A stretch of DNA of 64,000 nucleotides from Limanda limanda. Its lineage: Eukaryota > Chordata > Actinopteri > Pleuronectiformes > Pleuronectidae. The notes under the pieces are model-generated. The model was not told the origin of the DNA. It did no database searches and worked only from the letters and a program-made list of their open reading frames with translations. Positions within the stretch are counted from its first letter, which is position 1. Every line of letters begins with the position of its first letter. The stretch covers positions 17,027,961 through 17,091,960 of the forward strand of contig NC_083646.1 in NCBI RefSeq assembly GCF_963576545.1. Reading direction: 5' to 3'. The position numbers and the translations under genes were made by a program. Below, in pieces: positions 63,261-64,000 of this stretch.

Positions 63261-64000
63261 GGTATGATTGTGCACGGCCTTGCACCGTGTAAAACCTGAA
63301 AAGGTAGGTGGGACGAAGAGAACAGGTAATTGTGGTTCTCATTGTCTTGTGGGAGAAAGGGTTTTAAAAGAGAAATTGGAGAAACATGAAGGGAATATTG
63401 TGGCTAAGAAAAAAATACTGAAAAGCCATTTTCACTTGTTTGTCGTGTGACGAGGTTTGGCAAAAATGAAAAAGATTTTTCCTCAAGGTTTGGGAAAGTT
63501 TTGGTCATGATTAAATGAGAAACACTTAAACCCCAAAGTAAACATTTATTCACAGTAGATCGACACCTCTTAACTTGAGTCTGGAAATGAGTCTCTGCCA
63601 GAGCTGAGGACAAACTCATAAACAAACAATCTTACACTTTCCGTCTTCGTGTTCAGACGACAGCTGTTTGCGGTTGTGCTTTTCTTTCTCACTTTGTGTG
63701 ATCAAAGCCGGTATTTGAACTTTTACTCATTATTCATGAAACCTCAGGAGGGCAGTCATAGGAAAGATGGGACAGAGGGAATGAGACATGGAAAGAGACA
63801 GGGGGAAAAAAGATGAGTTGGTGGATGCATATTAAGTCTCCAGATGGACTTAAATAGGTTCTGTCAAGTTCTCCTCTAAACTATTTTGGCAGTAATTTAA
63901 ATCAGTTTTGGAAAAATTTGAATTTAGTCGATCTCTTATAACAGTTCTCCAGTATAGTTCAATTTTATGTCTTAAAAATGTAATCAAGAAGCATTTGAAG
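63261..64000. other. Right edge, nothing recognised
   Basis: Unassigned sequence; short open frames here show no splice borders or family resemblance. Confidence 0.5.

Overview
The window is vertebrate nuclear DNA, almost certainly from a ray-finned (teleost) fish. The genes are split by spliceosomal introns with GT-AG borders. Long (CA)n/(GT)n and (CT)n microsatellites are dense. Several dispersed repeats familiar from fish genomes are present: a 'ggatagttcaccc' element, tRNA-tailed SINE fragments, small inverted-repeat elements, and the 'gtttgcatgctctcccc' repeat. The coding exons match vertebrate families, not prokaryotic or viral ones.

Three genes can be read, all on the minus strand and packed into the left 25.3 kb. 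In transcriptional order they are: (1) tnfrsf11b, osteoprotegerin, 25316 down to 15781, five exons recovered, lacking only a short first exon; (2) a tnfrsf6b/DcR3-like soluble decoy receptor, 13191 down to 9973, complete in five exons (286 aa); (3) the 5' end of carmil1 (lrrc16a), exons 1 and 2 at 5356-5317 and 717-620, continuing beyond the left edge. Exon borders were set by reading frame and splice consensus and agree in phase throughout.

Osteoprotegerin and DcR3 are secreted TNF-receptor-superfamily decoys, known in mammals to bind RANKL/TRAIL and FasL/LIGHT/TL1A respectively. Here they lie head to tail about 2.6 kb apart. They share the phase-0 first intron followed by an exon starting Leu-Phe, and the phase-1 intron after cysteine-rich domain 3. 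This looks like a tandem duplication after which the DcR3-like copy lost the death domains and one intron. CARMIL1, an actin capping-protein regulator, is functionally unrelated; its start is preceded by a CpG-rich stretch and about 420 bp of (CT)n.

From 25.4 to 64 kb I find no confident gene. It holds microsatellites, MITE and retroelement fragments, and three weak minus-strand exon or promoter candidates: 34433-34538 inside a CpG cluster, with a sulfotransferase-like residue pattern; 53339-53417; and a TATA-plus-donor at about 52741-52815. It may be intergenic or intronic to a gene outside the window.

I did not find a convincing new molecular system. The points most worth a second look are the OPG-DcR3 tandem, a higher-order minisatellite touching a DcR3 splice acceptor, a 40-bp-arm hairpin with a CRE palindrome next to a DcR3 donor, opposed (CA)n/(GT)n blocks able to pair with each other, and the 34.4-kb exon candidate.
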